This document shows positions 38,906 through 51,686 of a stretch of 64,000 bases of DNA, one piece after another (the first letter of the stretch is position 1; the number at the start of each line of letters is the position of its first letter). The translations under genes were made by a program, and so were the position numbers. The DNA is taken from contig CM054182.1 in assembly GCA_028829895.1 (NCBI GenBank), positions 34,418,879-34,482,878 on the forward strand, read 5' to 3'. Source of the DNA: Sinotaia quadrata (Eukaryota > Mollusca > Gastropoda > Architaenioglossa > Viviparidae). A model generated the notes under the pieces. That model made no database searches, was not told where the DNA came from, and was given only the letters and a program-made list of their open reading frames with translations.

Positions 38906-41800
38906 GTAAGAAAAAGCTTGATATTAATTTATTTTATTAAATAATAGGAATGACATGAGTGTGACCTTTTTAAGAAATTTAAGAAATGAATGCTGAATAT
39001 AGAAATACCGTCCATTTTTCTCTCTTTTAACCTTTTATTTTAAATATAAAACAGAATGACATTTTGCTAGAACATGATTGTTCCTTGGATATATTTTATT
39101 TTTTATTTATAACACCAAAAGTACAGTAATCTTTTTTTTAAATTTCACTTCTGCATTCCTGCTAGTCTTGATACTCTGCCATCTGATTTCATTATAAGAA
39201 TTCATCAAAAATTAAATCACTGAAAATTGATGGAAGCATTTTTTTTTTTAAACCCACATTTTTTTTTTTTTTAATAAGCCCCTAAAATATTTTATGTATG
39301 ATTTCATTTTAGTATTAATGTACTCCACTGTAGTATGTTCCAAGCATGATCTACTCTCACATAAATATGACAGGTTTTCACATCTTTGATAAATAATATT
39401 AAATAAATCATTTTAAATATTCAGCTATGTACACTTTTTATAGCATTAGCTTTTTATTAGGCTCTATTTAGAGATTTTTTACAAACATATTTATTTTGTC
39501 ATTATCTTCAGGAAGAAAAACTAGAAATAATGATTTCTTTGAATGATTGCTGAATATTTTAATTAAAATAAAGAAAGTCAGTTAAGTTTTTATAAGAATA
39601 TTTCTGTCTGACAGTCTGTCTTTTTGTTTGTTGTCTTACATAAGCATAAAATGTTTAAAAGATTCTGATACTTATTTTATTATAAAATTGACTTGCTGTT
39701 CTTTAACAAATGTTTTGACAAATATAATCAGAGGTCACACTAACCCTGAAGAATGCATATATGTAAATGCTATGTTGAAATGCATGTGGGGAACACATTT
39801 GTTTGCATATTAAAATAAATAACATTACATTGCCTTTGATGGTAATAGTTAATAATTATCTGCTTATATAAATGAATTCTTCAACCACTTTGAGCACATT
39901 GCTATTGATTCTTTGACTTAAGAAACAAGTGCATAGTGTCATTTGGACTAATTGAATTTTGTCATATAGCAAACAAAATGTTTATAATCTTTAAAAACAA
40001 TGACTGAATATAAATAATTAGCAAAGCAGTTAGTTGCTGAAACAACATTTACAGTTGTCATAAAACTATGTTTGCTGACATCAACTGATCTCTCATTCTA
40101 TTTTTGAAAGTTAGAAATTATCATTTTTTGCATTATCATTTTTTTCATACTCCATTAGAATTATAAACCTTTAAAAAATGTATTCTGGACATGATAATCT
40201 TGCTTGCTGGAAAAATTATTTTGTGCATAGGGTATGCATTTTTTGTTGCAAAAGTGCGATCTCTGATAATCATTGCACATTAGTGTTCAGGTTGTAACAC
40301 ATTAGTTTAAAGTTAGCAAAAAAATGTTCAGGTTTGAGCTAAGTTATTTTATTTTTGTGTAGCTTGTAAAATGTTTATGATGTCATATCCTCTGATAACA
40401 ATATGTAATGTTTCTTTTTTCAAATTTTGCTTCACTAAAAACAAAATGAAAATGTGTGCATGATCATCTACTGGAAATGTATCACCTTTATTATTGTTTT
40501 GGTGATTTTGTTATTTTACTTTTGTTAGTATATGTCGTGATCAAAGATTGGACACAGTTATTTACAGAAGATATAACATTAGTAAATAAAGCCAGAACAC
40601 AATTTCTAATTCTTCAAAAATAACTTTTATAGTTTTGTTTTTAACTTGAAATGAATTCATGGTTTTGTTTTGTTTTTTGTTTCTTTTTTTAAAAAATGTA
40701 ATTGTATTCTGAGGTTGGTTTGGGGGACTGTTTATAATATTTTTCCAAAATAAACTAATGATTCCCACTACTAGAGCTGTGCACATATACATTCTTATAT
40801 TATGTTCAGTTCAAATATTGCTTTTTAAAGATGGCACATTTTATCTATGTACTGTACTTTTATTTGACTTACACAGTTAAGTCTTGTTGAAATGGCAGCA
40901 GTCTCTACACTTTGCATTTGTATACATCCTTTCATGTTTGAGATAAAAGTGCTGGTACATGATCATATCACTTTACATTTTTCATACACCTGTAAATGGA
41001 AAATATATAATATTATTACCAGAGTTAATGTAATGTTCTTTATTGTAATCTTACATTGCAATACTAAATGTGATGTGTTTCATAAAGATTTATTTCAGCA
41101 TTTGATGCTGTATGTATGCTTAACTAAATTGTCTTCAGTTCATCTACTGTGAAGAAAACTGTTAAAACTTGGTCAACCAGTATGTTTCTGTTTGAGATTT
41201 AAATTCTAAGCATTTTATAAGGACTGGTGTGTGTGTTCTAATTGTATTTGTTGCATACCTTTTATGAGAATACCATAAGTCGTTTCAAAAAAGGACATTT
41301 TATTAGAATTTTCAAATACTGATATAGTTTAATAATAGTTAATAATAATAATAATATCACTTTTGCTCTTGCTTGTACTTGTACATTTTTTAATGTCACT
41401 TGCTTCTGCTTATAGTCAAATTGGAAGTGGTGATTTTAAAAGAAGCGTATGCCCAACATTTTCCTTTCTTATTGACAGTTTGTTTTAAAGGAACAAAGTT
41501 AATATTGATGTGCTTGATTTTACTACCATATATAAATGGGTAAGGAGTATACTATGTACATTACTATTATAACTGACCACAGCATGACAGTTTAACATTT
41601 GCAAATGCTTCATGCTGTTGAAACTTAATTACTGCATGATTATGTCAGTATTCAATGGGACCATGGAAATTTTGCTTTTTCTTCAAATAGTCCTGAAAAA
41701 ATTTCTAAGTTTGTATGGCCCTGTATTATAAATCCTATTCTGTTTTTCCAATGATAATGACTAATGACTTGTAACTTTATTTGTTTCTTTGTTATTTCAG
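38906..41800 (+). other. Intron 7 (2.9 kb)
   Basis: AT-rich with poly-T runs near 39240-39272 and an AAT tract near 41341. A UGCAUG at 41633 precedes exon 8. No further exon seen. Confidence 0.8.
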
Positions 41801-41861
41801 GGGTGTGTTTCAAGATCCTTTTTTGGCAGCATATGCAACTGATGGGGCACCGAGATACCAG
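41801..41861 (+). CDS. rbfox: Rbfox coding exon 8 (residues 262-282)
   Basis: 61 nt, acceptor tgttatttcag| and donor TACCAG|gttaaa, phase 2 to 0. It encodes GVFQDPFLAAYATDGAPRYQ, matching the position of vertebrate GGVVYQDGFYGAD...YRYAQ (pattern GV.QD.F). The donor lacks the usual purine-rich +3 to +6 (gttaaa) and is weak, so alternative use is possible. A UGCAUG lies 168 nt upstream at 41633. Confidence 0.92.
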
Positions 41862-42308
41862 GTTAAAAAAATAATATATTTGTTTGTTTTTCTATTTTAT
41901 ATATTTTATATTATATAAATTACAGTGAGTGGTATGGGGTTGTCCATAATTTTCCATAAATCCGAATCTGTTGAGATTTTGATGTATGTGATATTCATGT
42001 ATAGTTGACTTAGAGAAATCGACTAAAATTTGTAAAATTGTTCTGTTGAGGTGTTAGCAACTTAAATTGGTAAGACCATCACCATCACCCATAATAATCA
42101 CAGGCAAATGAAACTTCCTTTTGAGAAACAGTTTGAATGCACATGATTTAGTGAATGACATCATTATTTTTTATATTTGCAGTATGTAAATAGATATAGT
42201 CAGAGATGTACACAAATGATTGGAAATTTATAACTATGATAAATGAACCAATTTAAAGTCCTAAAAAATTCAGAATTGTAAATTGACAAACTGTTCTTTG
42301 TGTTTCAG
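41862..42308 (+). other. Intron 8 (447 bp)
   Basis: Short intron between a weak donor (gttaaa) and the exon 9 acceptor; nothing else recognised. Confidence 0.85.
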
Positions 42309-42478
42309 TTGGTGACCACTCAACCCTATGCAGCAGCTGCAGCCGCAGCAGCTGCAGCAGGATACCCAGCAGCTGCTGCTGCCACTCGGTATGCAATACC
42401 ATATGCAGTTGCCTCTGCTGCCCAGAATGCACCTGCAGGATATGTACTCACACCAGCCAATGTGGAACTTGACCAAAG
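42309..42478 (+). CDS. rbfox: Rbfox coding exon 9 (polyalanine, residues 283-339)
   Basis: 170 nt, acceptor tttgtgtttcag| and donor CAAAG|gtagtg, phase 0 to 2. It begins LVTTQPYAAAAA, has a nine-Ala run and a second Ala run, and continues through TRYAIPYAVASAAQN to VELDQ. It is equivalent to the vertebrate QPTPATAAAYSD region. The GCAGCT/GCAGCC repeats give open reading frames in all three forward frames and in reverse, but only this one fits both neighbours. Confidence 0.93.
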
Positions 42479-42996
42479 GTAGTGTGAAGTATTCAGTTTT
42501 TGGTTTCTTCTACTCATAGTTACTTTATCATTTTAACATAAATGACTTCATCACTATCCATGCAATGCACATTATATGACAAGCAAATAGAAATCAACTG
42601 CCTAAAGGGCATGAAATTTAACTTAAATTAATATCTCTTTTTTATAGTTTGTAAGAGAAATATATCTTTGCTGTTCTCTGAATTTTTGACTGGATACTAT
42701 GATTCTAGACCAATCTATGGAGGCTGACTAGACATTATAAACATGTTCACTTTCTTTTGAGGTTAGAAAACAGTTCTTTAAATTTCTTAATGAGGCAGTA
42801 AACTGATAAACACTTGGTATTGTTTAGTATTTAGAAAGGAAAGAATATGAAAAGATAAGAACTTTAGAAAAATATTCATGTTATGTGCACTTTTATAAAT
42901 AATGTTTCCTCTTCCCCAACACTATTCTGTAGAAATTTTGAGGGAAAAGTGAAAGAGTTCATCATAGCAAAACTCAGAACCATATTATGTTTGCAG
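42479..42996 (+). other. Intron 9 (518 bp)
   Basis: Short AT-rich intron, donor gtagtg, acceptor tgtttgcag. Nothing else recognised. Confidence 0.85.
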
Positions 42997-43066
42997 GTAT
43001 GCTGGACGGGAGTATGCTGCTGAGCCTTACATTGGACACAGTATTGGGCCAGTCCCTGGTTATGGG
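42997..43066 (+). CDS. rbfox: Rbfox coding exon 10 (residues 339-362; donor-coupled stop)
   Basis: 70 nt, acceptor tatgtttgcag| and donor TATGGG|gtatag, phase 2 to 0. It encodes YAGREYAAEPYIGHSIGPVP then GYG, equivalent to vertebrate [21 protein letters not shown]. Reading through the donor gives GGG GTA TAG, an immediate stop, so a retained or unspliced intron yields a protein ending ...GYGV without the FAPY signal. UGCAUG lies 88 nt downstream (43154) and an AATAAA follows at 43551. The donor gtatag is suboptimal. Confidence 0.93.
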
Positions 43067-43153
43067 GTATAGTACAGTGTTACTACTCATTTTTAATGTG
43101 AATAACAGACTCTTTTTCTGTTAGTCAAATGAAATAATTTGTACTCGCTGAAA

Positions 43154-43159
43154 TGCATG
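43154..43159 (+). promoter_or_regulatory. UGCAUG downstream of exon 10
   Basis: TGCATG 88 nt after the exon 10 donor, within the range where Rbfox enhances use of the upstream 5' splice site. It may favour splicing to the FAPY exon over retention of the donor-coupled stop. Confidence 0.5.
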
Positions 43160-43550
43160 AAGGCCCTCTTGATGAGTAGATGATTCATTTTTGTCATTCA
43201 AATCCAACCAAGTCATATAACTAAGCTAAAATGGTAGTTTCTCCATCATACAGCCAGATATGCATTTAGTGTTCCCAGACATGTAGCCAATGGGAAAATT
43301 ATCCAGGGAGGTAAAAATTAAATCACTTGCCAAAAGGTCAAATTACTTGCCCTTTTTATGAGTAATCCCCCTTTGGTACTCTCCCACTTTGCTACAACTT
43401 GTTTCTTACAAGCCAGGGCTGCACAGTTTGGCAGAATTTCTTGTTGGTGTCAACTTCCTTCCACACTTTTGATTGTTCCTCTTATCATTTTCCTATATAT
43501 CTCTTTTCATTTATATCTCCAATTTATCAGAAGACATTCTTTTTTTTTTA

Positions 43551-43556
43551 AATAAA
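43551..43556 (+). promoter_or_regulatory. Intronic poly(A) signal after exon 10
   Basis: AATAAA 485 bases after the exon 10 donor, in an A/T homopolymer context. With the TAG at 43070-43072 it could define an alternative terminal exon. Confidence 0.3.
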
Positions 43557-44316
43557 AAAATTTTGTTAGCTCATGCCATTACTTTGTTTTATCTTGGTAG
43601 TTTCATATCTGTTTTTGACATGCCTGTATCTTCATTTACTGTTGACTCCAAATGTGTTAGGGCAATCTCAGTTGGTTAGTAGACCTGCTTACCTTCCTTT
43701 TAAGCAGAATCTCCCAGTCTTACCTCTAATCTCCCGCTCTTCTGCTTACGGAAGCGATTTTCCACTTTCAATTTCATTTTTGTTTGTGACTACTGTTGCA
43801 CTTCTTTGAAACCACAATATTTATTACTATTTTACCCAAACCTGGGACACGGATGCAATGAACTGAAGTAAACTGAACAAAGTATTATAAAACAACTCGA
43901 AAATGGAATTTTTATTTCTTGTTGTGGTTCATGATCATTGTTTTGTGAGAAAGACTTCTGGAAACTTCTTAAGTCTAGTTGGGGACTAGTTCACCACTTT
44001 CTGTCATTTTGAAGAATTACTATTTATGATGAGGTAGTAAAGAAATGAAAGCTTAATTCTCACTCTAACTAACATTAACACTATAACAATTTTAGCTTCC
44101 TGTTGGTATTTTGTTTGTTTGGGTATTTGATAAAGTACTCCATCTGGTAAGTTTTCCAAGGAAACCTGTTTCCTTTTTAAAAAATTAATTTTTCAGTTGT
44201 TTTGGTCTTCATTATATTATCCATCTACTCTCACAATTATTTTGTTTTGAAATATAGGCTTGAGTTCTTTAAAATACAGGTAGCGATTTCTTTCATTAAT
44301 AAGAAAAACATTTTAA

Positions 44317-47016
44317 TAGGTAGTCCCACTCATTTTTTTCTACTTTATATAGTACAAATATTTTATGCTCAAAATATGTGTTCTGATGAAATAAGTTTGT
44401 ATACAAAAAATTATTAGCTGCAATACTTTTTGAGATATTAAGTTAGTGTCACTATTTGTGGTCAACTTTTTTTTAGACATAATGAATCTGTGAACTTCCA
44501 GGTTTATTACAAACCACACTGAAAAACAATTCTAATAAACATAGTCACATACACAGACTTGCCTACCTTCCACTTTTAGCGGAAGAATCTCCCGCTCTTC
44601 TGCTTTCTTTCTTTTTTTTACCGATCAGTTGTGACAGGATGAAAAACCTGCTTGTTTGTCATCTGCTAGTAGTTGATGCTTAATTTTTTTTAAAGGCATT
44701 GTAAAGAAATTGTGGAAATTATTGGAGGCTGAAAATTACCATTTCAGCAAATTTTAACGGGGAAAAAAAGGCATTAATGAAGTTTAATACAGAAAATGTA
44801 CACAAGCAAACTGCCATATCTCTGAAACTCTACATCATACAGAGTTGGTTTACATATCTAAATGATCAGCAAACTATACTCTGTAATAATTTCTGTTTAA
44901 TCGCATATTAAGTTAAATTTTCCATTTTACTGTACAATTTTTATTTACAAAGAAAATTAAAACAGATAAATGATCACATCTTAGAAACTATACAAAACAC
45001 AGTTATGGTTCACCTATTAAAATGATCAGCAGGAAATTATCCATTTATCTAAAGACAAATCAGTTATCTATAACGTTTTATCGGAATTAGTATTTTTACC
45101 ATAGAAACATTCATATTTAAAAAATCTTTAAAACTGTATACTTGGTATTCTTTATGCATGGTTCATAGAAATAAAAACATGCTCAACACATACTATTATT
45201 AATTATTACAAAATAATAATAATACATATCTTTATGTTTTGAAAGTTTTGTGACCAGTAAATTAAAGCATTGAAACATAATGAAAATATGTATAGATAAC
45301 TTTATTGCTAAAACTCTATCAATTTGTGTGTATGAATTAAATATACATTAGTGACATGATATTTAATATAATAATGATGTATACTCTAAATATAATTAAC
45401 TCTGTGATATTTATTTCCAACAATGAATATGCATAACACAGATTCAAATATTAATCACAGTACATATTTTTATAAATATAGAAAATTCTTCCTGTAATAC
45501 ACTATAGTCAACAGCTGTCCAGGTTCTTCTGTTGGTTGTCTCAATTGTTAAACCCCATTTGAAAAACAAACTTGGCATCCACATCATCACAGTCCATGCT
45601 ATCACCCCACTTGAAAACATTCTTATTTCTATACTGTTCCATAAATATTATCTTAGCACTGTTTGTACTGTGAACTTCTAGCTCCTCACCAATGAAAAAT
45701 CCTACTACAATTAATAATTAAATAATGTGAAGACAAAACTATAGGCTGTTCATCAACCAGTTTTTCATTTACTAAAAGAAAATATACAAGAATTATTGAT
45801 GAATCTACTGTCTTTAATAATTAAATAATGTAATATAAAAGTCCTCATGTTAAAATATTCTTCATTTATGTACCACCAAAGAAATTAAAAGATATTGAAA
45901 CCAAAACAAAGGCAAAAGCTTGACAAATTTTAATAAGAGGAAAACATTATATTCAAATTCAAAACAAAACAGGTTAAAATTTTTAAAATATATGTATGTA
46001 AAAGCGTTCTCTAAATAAAATATCTTAGTACTATTATAAATCCACTGCATGAAATAAACATTTCACAGATAGTTTCAGTTGTTTACTATTTTTATATGAA
46101 TAGTTATCTTTTCTTAAATTATCTTTATAAGAAAAGGACTTTTCTAAATAATAAGATTACCATCATAACTAAAATTAATTCAGTAAATAAAATAATATAT
46201 TTAAATATGATCTGCAACTTCAAAGTATGTATTGCAAAGAAATACCAATCAAAATTTCGTGATAGAGTATGCGCCAACAAACCTATTTTCAAACTACAGA
46301 AGTGATAGTGATAATGAGGACAAAATTAATAATTTTGCTTTAAAAATAGAGATATGTTTACAGATAAAATAATCACAGAGTAAAGTTATCATTATTAAAT
46401 GCTTACAAAAAGATTTTACCAATAGAAAAATCAGCAATAAATGCATGTTTCGCACATGTAAGTCATGACTGAAACAGGTTGCATACTATTGGATTTTAAT
46501 TTAGCGGATCTTGCAAAGGTCACTAATCAAGGGCTTTGAAATTCCAAAAATAGATATTTTTTTCACTATTTTGTGATAAATATTTCTTCAGTAAACTGTA
46601 TCGCAAACTTTTTAGTTTGAAAATTTATTTGGTTATTTGCAACAAACAAAATTGGAAAAAATATGAGTGTAAATAATTATCTGTCCTCTCCCCCCTGTGT
46701 GGACCAATCAGCTTTATGTTTACAAAAACATTTTTCTTAAATTGTGGATCCTGAAAACGTGAATTTTACTTTTTCGGCTGTGAGGCGACTTTTGACCCAT
46801 TTTTGTTGCAATCATAAGGTACTTTCATCAAAGTTTATGGATACTATGGTAAAATTCAGATAAAAGCAACACAATTCAAGAGAAAAAACATCAATCTTTA
46901 TTTTCATATAAAAATTGTTAGCTGAGGTTTAATGTGACGAAAACCTCCCTGGAGTAAAGTTTAGCAAATTTGTGTGCATTTGTGAGTTTTTGCCCATAAA
47001 GCAGTGGGACTACCTA
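44317..47016. mobile_element. DNA transposon, copy B, with 14-bp perfect TIR
   Basis: 2.7 kb, with identical inverted termini TAGGTAGTCCCACT, flanked by a perfect 7-bp direct repeat ATTTTAA (44310-44316 and 47017-47023). Shares terminal and central sequence with copy A but has about 1 kb more in the middle. On the minus strand near 45590-45720 a fragment reads EELEVHSTNSAKIIFMEQYR and continues about 25 residues before a stop; no family recognised. A 7-bp duplication is unusual; hAT or P-like superfamilies (about 8 bp) are possible. Confidence 0.85.
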
Positions 47017-47647
47017 ATTTTAAAATTTAAATGACTATTTTGTTGCATCATTATAGCTTTAAATGCACATAGTTCTTCTTTGCACTTTTACATAACAAGA
47101 TTTTTTTATATTTTATTTTTATATAACTTTAAAAAATTTTGTCAATGTTTATTCTAAATCACAATAATGCAGTTCCTATTGTTCCTAGAAACAGAAAACA
47201 AATTATTATTATTTCAATCACTAGGAATAATTAATAAAATTTCAATTTCCCTCATTACTGCTGAGAGGCCTTAGAGAAAAATATTTATTTTATCAGTCTT
47301 CTGCCAAAAACTTAAGGCTCTGGAAATGAAATTCTGTTATATCATTAGTAAAGATTGTTATAGTTGATATAGTCACTGTTATTGGAAATTATTATTCCAG
47401 TTAAGTGTAATTATATTTATAGAAAAATTAGCTGCAATTAACTATTTATATTTAATGTATGATTTTCTTAACTATAATACTAATATTCAACATTCTGCGA
47501 CACTTGCTTTTAACTGAACAGATAGGGTCACAAGAACTAAATAATATAGATAAGTCATCAGAACTTAATCACTTCACTATGAGCTACCGAATGTAGGTAA
47601 CTTAACCATATCACTTTATTGAGAACTAATGATTATATTTATAGATA

Positions 47648-48175
47648 CAGTAGAACATTGATTATCTGAACTACTGCCGACTCTTCATCCCCTGCTAGTG
47701 CACTAGTTGTTAGATTCCTCTTTCCATGATACTAGCCAGTCTTCTTGATGTCTTTGCAATATAGGCATAGTTCACATAGTTTCAATCTGTTGAAATAATA
47801 ACATTATTCAGTAGGATGTAAAGACATTCTGCTGCTTAAACCATTCATTTCTATGTGTTCAAAAATATATGCAGTATAGTTTAATATAGAAATAGACTTG
47901 TCATTACAGGAGTTAAGTTTGTGTGTAACTACTCTGTGGACTCCAGACAGTCTCTGGTGACCTTGATGTGCCATTGTCTTACCATTGTCTGTTATGAGTA
48001 GGGCTATGATAGAGGGGGCCATTAGCATATTTCAAAATACAGGGAGTAATAACTTTGCTTACAATAATTTAATTGTAGGCATAATTACACTTTGTTCTGG
48101 GTGTTCTCATGTATGATTATTTGATTATCCGAACCAACCTTCTCTCACTTAATTCGAATAATCGGCATTCTCCTG
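47648..48175. mobile_element. Tigger/pogo-like MITE
   Basis: Termini CAGTAGAACATTGATTATC (left) and the complement of CAGGAGAATGCCGATTATT (right), both next to TA (47646-47647 and 48176-48177). The pattern CAGTAGAAC..GATTATC.GAA is that of Tigger/pogo elements of the Tc1/mariner superfamily, which duplicate TA. At 528 bp it has no room for a transposase; a 74-codon minus-strand frame inside is not recognisable. Confidence 0.75.
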
Positions 48176-48592
48176 TAACATAACTCTCTTCCGATCTGAG
48201 ATTTTGTTGATTTTGCTCCTCATTACACACTGGGCTTATTTAAAACATATTTCTGCCCAGGTTCTGAAGTGTATATATATTTGTTATCTTGTCATTTTAA
48301 AGGAAATTGAATGGGCTTTAAGATAAATACAGTTGTAAATGTATTGTTTCATATTTGTACATCTTAATAATTAAATATGAGGATTAGTGGTTTGGTTTGG
48401 TTTGTCTTTTTGGAGGGGAGGTTGACAGAAACCCAGATGTTACATTTTGACATAGAAGGAAAAAAGAATGTATTATGGGTAATTAAAAAACAATTGCTAT
48501 ATTATTGAAATATAACAATATCTGCAAGAGAAAACCAACTATCAGGTAAATGTGACAGTAATAATGAATTGATGTCTCTTTAAATACTACTA

Positions 48593-48613
48593 CTATCTAT
48601 CTATCTATCTATC
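48593..48613. repeat. (CTAT)n microsatellite
   Basis: About five CTAT units following two ACT units (tactactac). Simple repeat within intron 10. Confidence 0.9.
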
Positions 48614-48984
48614 CCTTAGTCTTGCCGACCATTGGGGCACCACTACTAGTACCAGCAATTTCTCAAGTTTATTTTTGTAAAAGTAAGATATTTCAACATT
48701 CAAATTCAAGTTGTTAAAATATGTAACAAAATAATATAGCAGACATGGAAGTAGTCTTTAAAATATGTTTACAAACTGACTTAGGATAATAATCACAATT
48801 TAAATGTATATTTATTGTATGCTATAGACTCAAAATTTCCTTGAACAAATTAATGTGTCTAATCATGGTTACCATACAAACTTAACCGGGCAACTATGTT
48901 TATGAAAAACAGAAATGTAGTTTTGTTTTTTTCTGAAAACATAAGAAAATGTCACAAAATTTACACCTAACACTTATTTTTCTC

Positions 48985-50160
48985 TTAACTAGCATAGTTT
49001 GATATCATAATTACAATTTCAGTCAACATCAGTAAACTCAAGATCCATAGCATGTGAGAAATGAGTGGTGGCTTTGTAGCAACAGGTACATTGTCATGCA
49101 AGCCTATATTCATCAGCTCCCTAATTAACTCTTCTGTAAAATTAATTTCCACATATCTAGGTGGTCTTTTCAGTTCTGTATCTGGAATTTTCCCTATCAA
49201 TCTCAAATAAAATGGAAGCATTAACCCATGCAATATCTAAAAAGTGGGGGGAAATAATGTCTTCCAGTACTTATTTGTTTTTCTCAAAACATATTTATTT
49301 ATTAGCTGCTCACTTTTATTAACCCATCGTATGTACTGATTATAATTATCGTCCTTAACAAACTGTGGTGCTTTACATGTAGTTCTCTGAAATTTCCATT
49401 AACTTTAGTTTTCCTCTTAGCATGCTTAGCATAAGCAAATCTACTAGCACTATGAGTTTTTGACATAAGTGATGTAGTTTTGTTATCTCTCCTATGTTCA
49501 TCAGTTGAAACATTCTGACTTGATTGAAGCAGTTTTGTTTTAATATTTCATAATAATATATGTATATAATATTCTCACTTTACAAATTTTATCCTGTGGG
49601 TCCTCAGTTTGTGAATATGATATCGTAAAAAGAACTCATAATAACTTTGAGATTTTCTCTAAACATAAAGGCTCCAGCCCACTCTCCATTATAAATAGAT
49701 TTTCTTGACCATCAACTATCAACACTATCAACACTTAGAACTGGAACAAACCCTCCATGCCAACAATAACCCACAAAATCGATAAAATTCGTCTACACTA
49801 AGGTCATACCACCCTTTGAAAACATTTTGTTTTCCCCATTAAAACCAGCATTTTTATTTGTATACTTATTAGAGATAAGCAATAATAGTTTCTAAATTAC
49901 CTTGTCTAGGTGAAACCGCAATAGTATTTTTGTGCACTTTTTGTAAAAAGTCACATGTTTTGATGTACACATTATAACTGTCGATTCCCTTCTCACATTA
50001 TAGAATGCTGACTAGCTTCTGTTCTTTCGAGACCATCTAATGCTCTGCCTTATTAGCTCCCTCATGCAGAACAATTGTAGCAATTTCCAGTAACTTCCTT
50101 GTACCAGAAATTGCTCTATGTAGTCAGCATACTTTTCCACCATGCTTCAGTAGATACTTT
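48985..50160 (-). pseudogene. Decayed transposon coding remnants
   Basis: Minus-strand fragments with stops and frameshifts. Near 50050-50160 a frame with LLKHGGKVC, stop, LHRAISGTRKLLEIATIV resembles the start of a LINE reverse transcriptase (pattern LK.GG....L....). Near 49750-49830 a frame reads FKGWYDLSVDEFYRFCGLLL, reminiscent of piggyBac-type transposases. At 48985-49233 an 82-codon frame contains PPRYVEINFTEELIRELM. The order does not fit one intact element, so several insertions are likely. Family assignments are tentative. Confidence 0.3.
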
Positions 50161-50232
50161 TCAGGTCTGCCACAGTTGTAGCGGTTTATAATCAGTAAAC
50201 CAGGAGATTCAGGTAAAACAGGTAAAGGCTGC

Positions 50233-50260
50233 TTATTCCCTGTAAAATATCAGGGAATAA
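50233..50260. repeat. Perfect 10-bp inverted repeat (stem-loop)
   Basis: TTATTCCCTG, eight-base spacer taaaatat, CAGGGAATAA. It could form a short hairpin in the intron RNA; no function is implied. Confidence 0.7.
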
Positions 50261-51686
50261 AAAATGCAAAGTTTCCAGTTTATTCATCTTTAACTCCATT
50301 ATCTCTTACATTCAAGTCTCAACTTGCAGTTTCCTGCAACAGTATTTATTAGCCCAATACATGCACACAGCATAATAAATACAGCATATCAGTTTTATGA
50401 GTGCACTCATCAGAAACAATGTCATGTGTTTAGCATACTATATGTGAGCATCTTAGTTCAAAAATTTATAGAAATAATAGTCTAATCACATAATATATCT
50501 CAATGTAAAACACAAGTATAACATATCAATAGAAAAATGCATGAAATATTTGTAAGTCCATTCTCTCTCAATCAGCCAGTTTACTCACCATTAAGCTGAC
50601 AGCCTACCTTTCATGACCGGACTTCTTGCCATTCCAAATTCAAAGTGATTAGACAATAGCAGGTAAACTTTTGATCTCAGCTCATTGGCTGGTTTTATTC
50701 TTGTAAATCTTAACCATTGGATAATAAAAATTACTCATCTAGTTGGAACTAGTTTGGATTACATCAGCAATTTCTAGCCTATTCTCAACTTAGGTTGTTT
50801 ACTCCGACACTTACAAAAATACCATCATAAGGAGTGCCCATGGTTGGGTCACTTCAACAATTTAACAGTTTATATAACAAGTCTAGAAATAGGGATAGGC
50901 AAATTTACTTCCCCACAACATTCCACAACTGGAATATTAAAGACAGTGCACAACAAAATTGGAATTAAAGCCTACCTATACCCTTAACAAAACACATTAA
51001 AGGTGCTGTCGGTGAACAAGTGACCAGCTAACACATAAAAAATTACTAATAAAATGAGCCATTATTTGAGGTAAGGGAAATCAGCTATAATTTATAGAAT
51101 TTACAACTAGATTGTAATTTTATACAGAATGCTACAAATATTCAAATGAAATGAAAATACTAGGGAGCATAATATATTAGCTATGTTTATTTAATAACAG
51201 TTTATAAGTAGCTGTTTGTATATGAATAATGTTAGTTGAAAGACTAGTCATTCAGTTCAGATAAAGCAGCATATGAATACTGGCCTGATTAGAGTTTAAA
51301 TAATTATTCAAAATCAGATTAGTATGCATAATTGGATAAGGACCCGACAGAAGATATGAGATCTGTATACAGTAACTCACTACCTGACCTTAAACTTAGA
51401 CATTTCTAATTGTGTTTATTTTAATATGTTTGATTGTTAATCTTGATATTGTGTTAAAAGATTTTTAAATATTTTCAAAATAGTTGCACAACTGCAGTGA
51501 AGCCATTCTTTGTCAAGACATTAAGATCATAATATGTAAAGTAACAAAATTACAACCCCTTTAATACAAAAAATAACTTTTCTCAATTTACCTATCCACT
51601 GCACTTCTCTTCCTCCCTCCTCCCTCTATCCCTGAAAGAGAAAATGGACAGTAATTTCAAAGTTTTTTTATTTTTATTTATTTTAG

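Larger units (their letters stand above)
43067..51686 (+). other. Intron 10 (8.6 kb), transposon-rich
   Basis: Begins with the donor-coupled stop GTATAG and UGCAUG at 43154; AATAAA at 43551. Carries transposon copy B (44317-47016), a Tigger-like MITE (47648-48175), a CTAT microsatellite (48593-48613) and decayed minus-strand coding remnants at 48985-50160. A cttccttttaagcag...ctcccgctcttctgctt block near 43693 recurs near 44568. Confidence 0.75.

Noticed and set aside
42300..42519. Alternative frames on both strands across the Ala-rich exon
   Set aside because: GCA/GCT repeats keep several frames open; only the LVTTQPYAAAA frame has consistent phase with exons 8 and 10.
45862..46305. Frames of 62 and 69 codons within transposon copy B as transposase
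   Set aside because: Low-complexity Phe/Tyr/Lys/Asn content typical of AT-rich noise; no catalytic motif.
48593..48613. Regular spaced repeats as a possible CRISPR array
   Set aside because: Only simple tetranucleotide repeats in animal DNA; no spacers. No CRISPR structure exists in this window.
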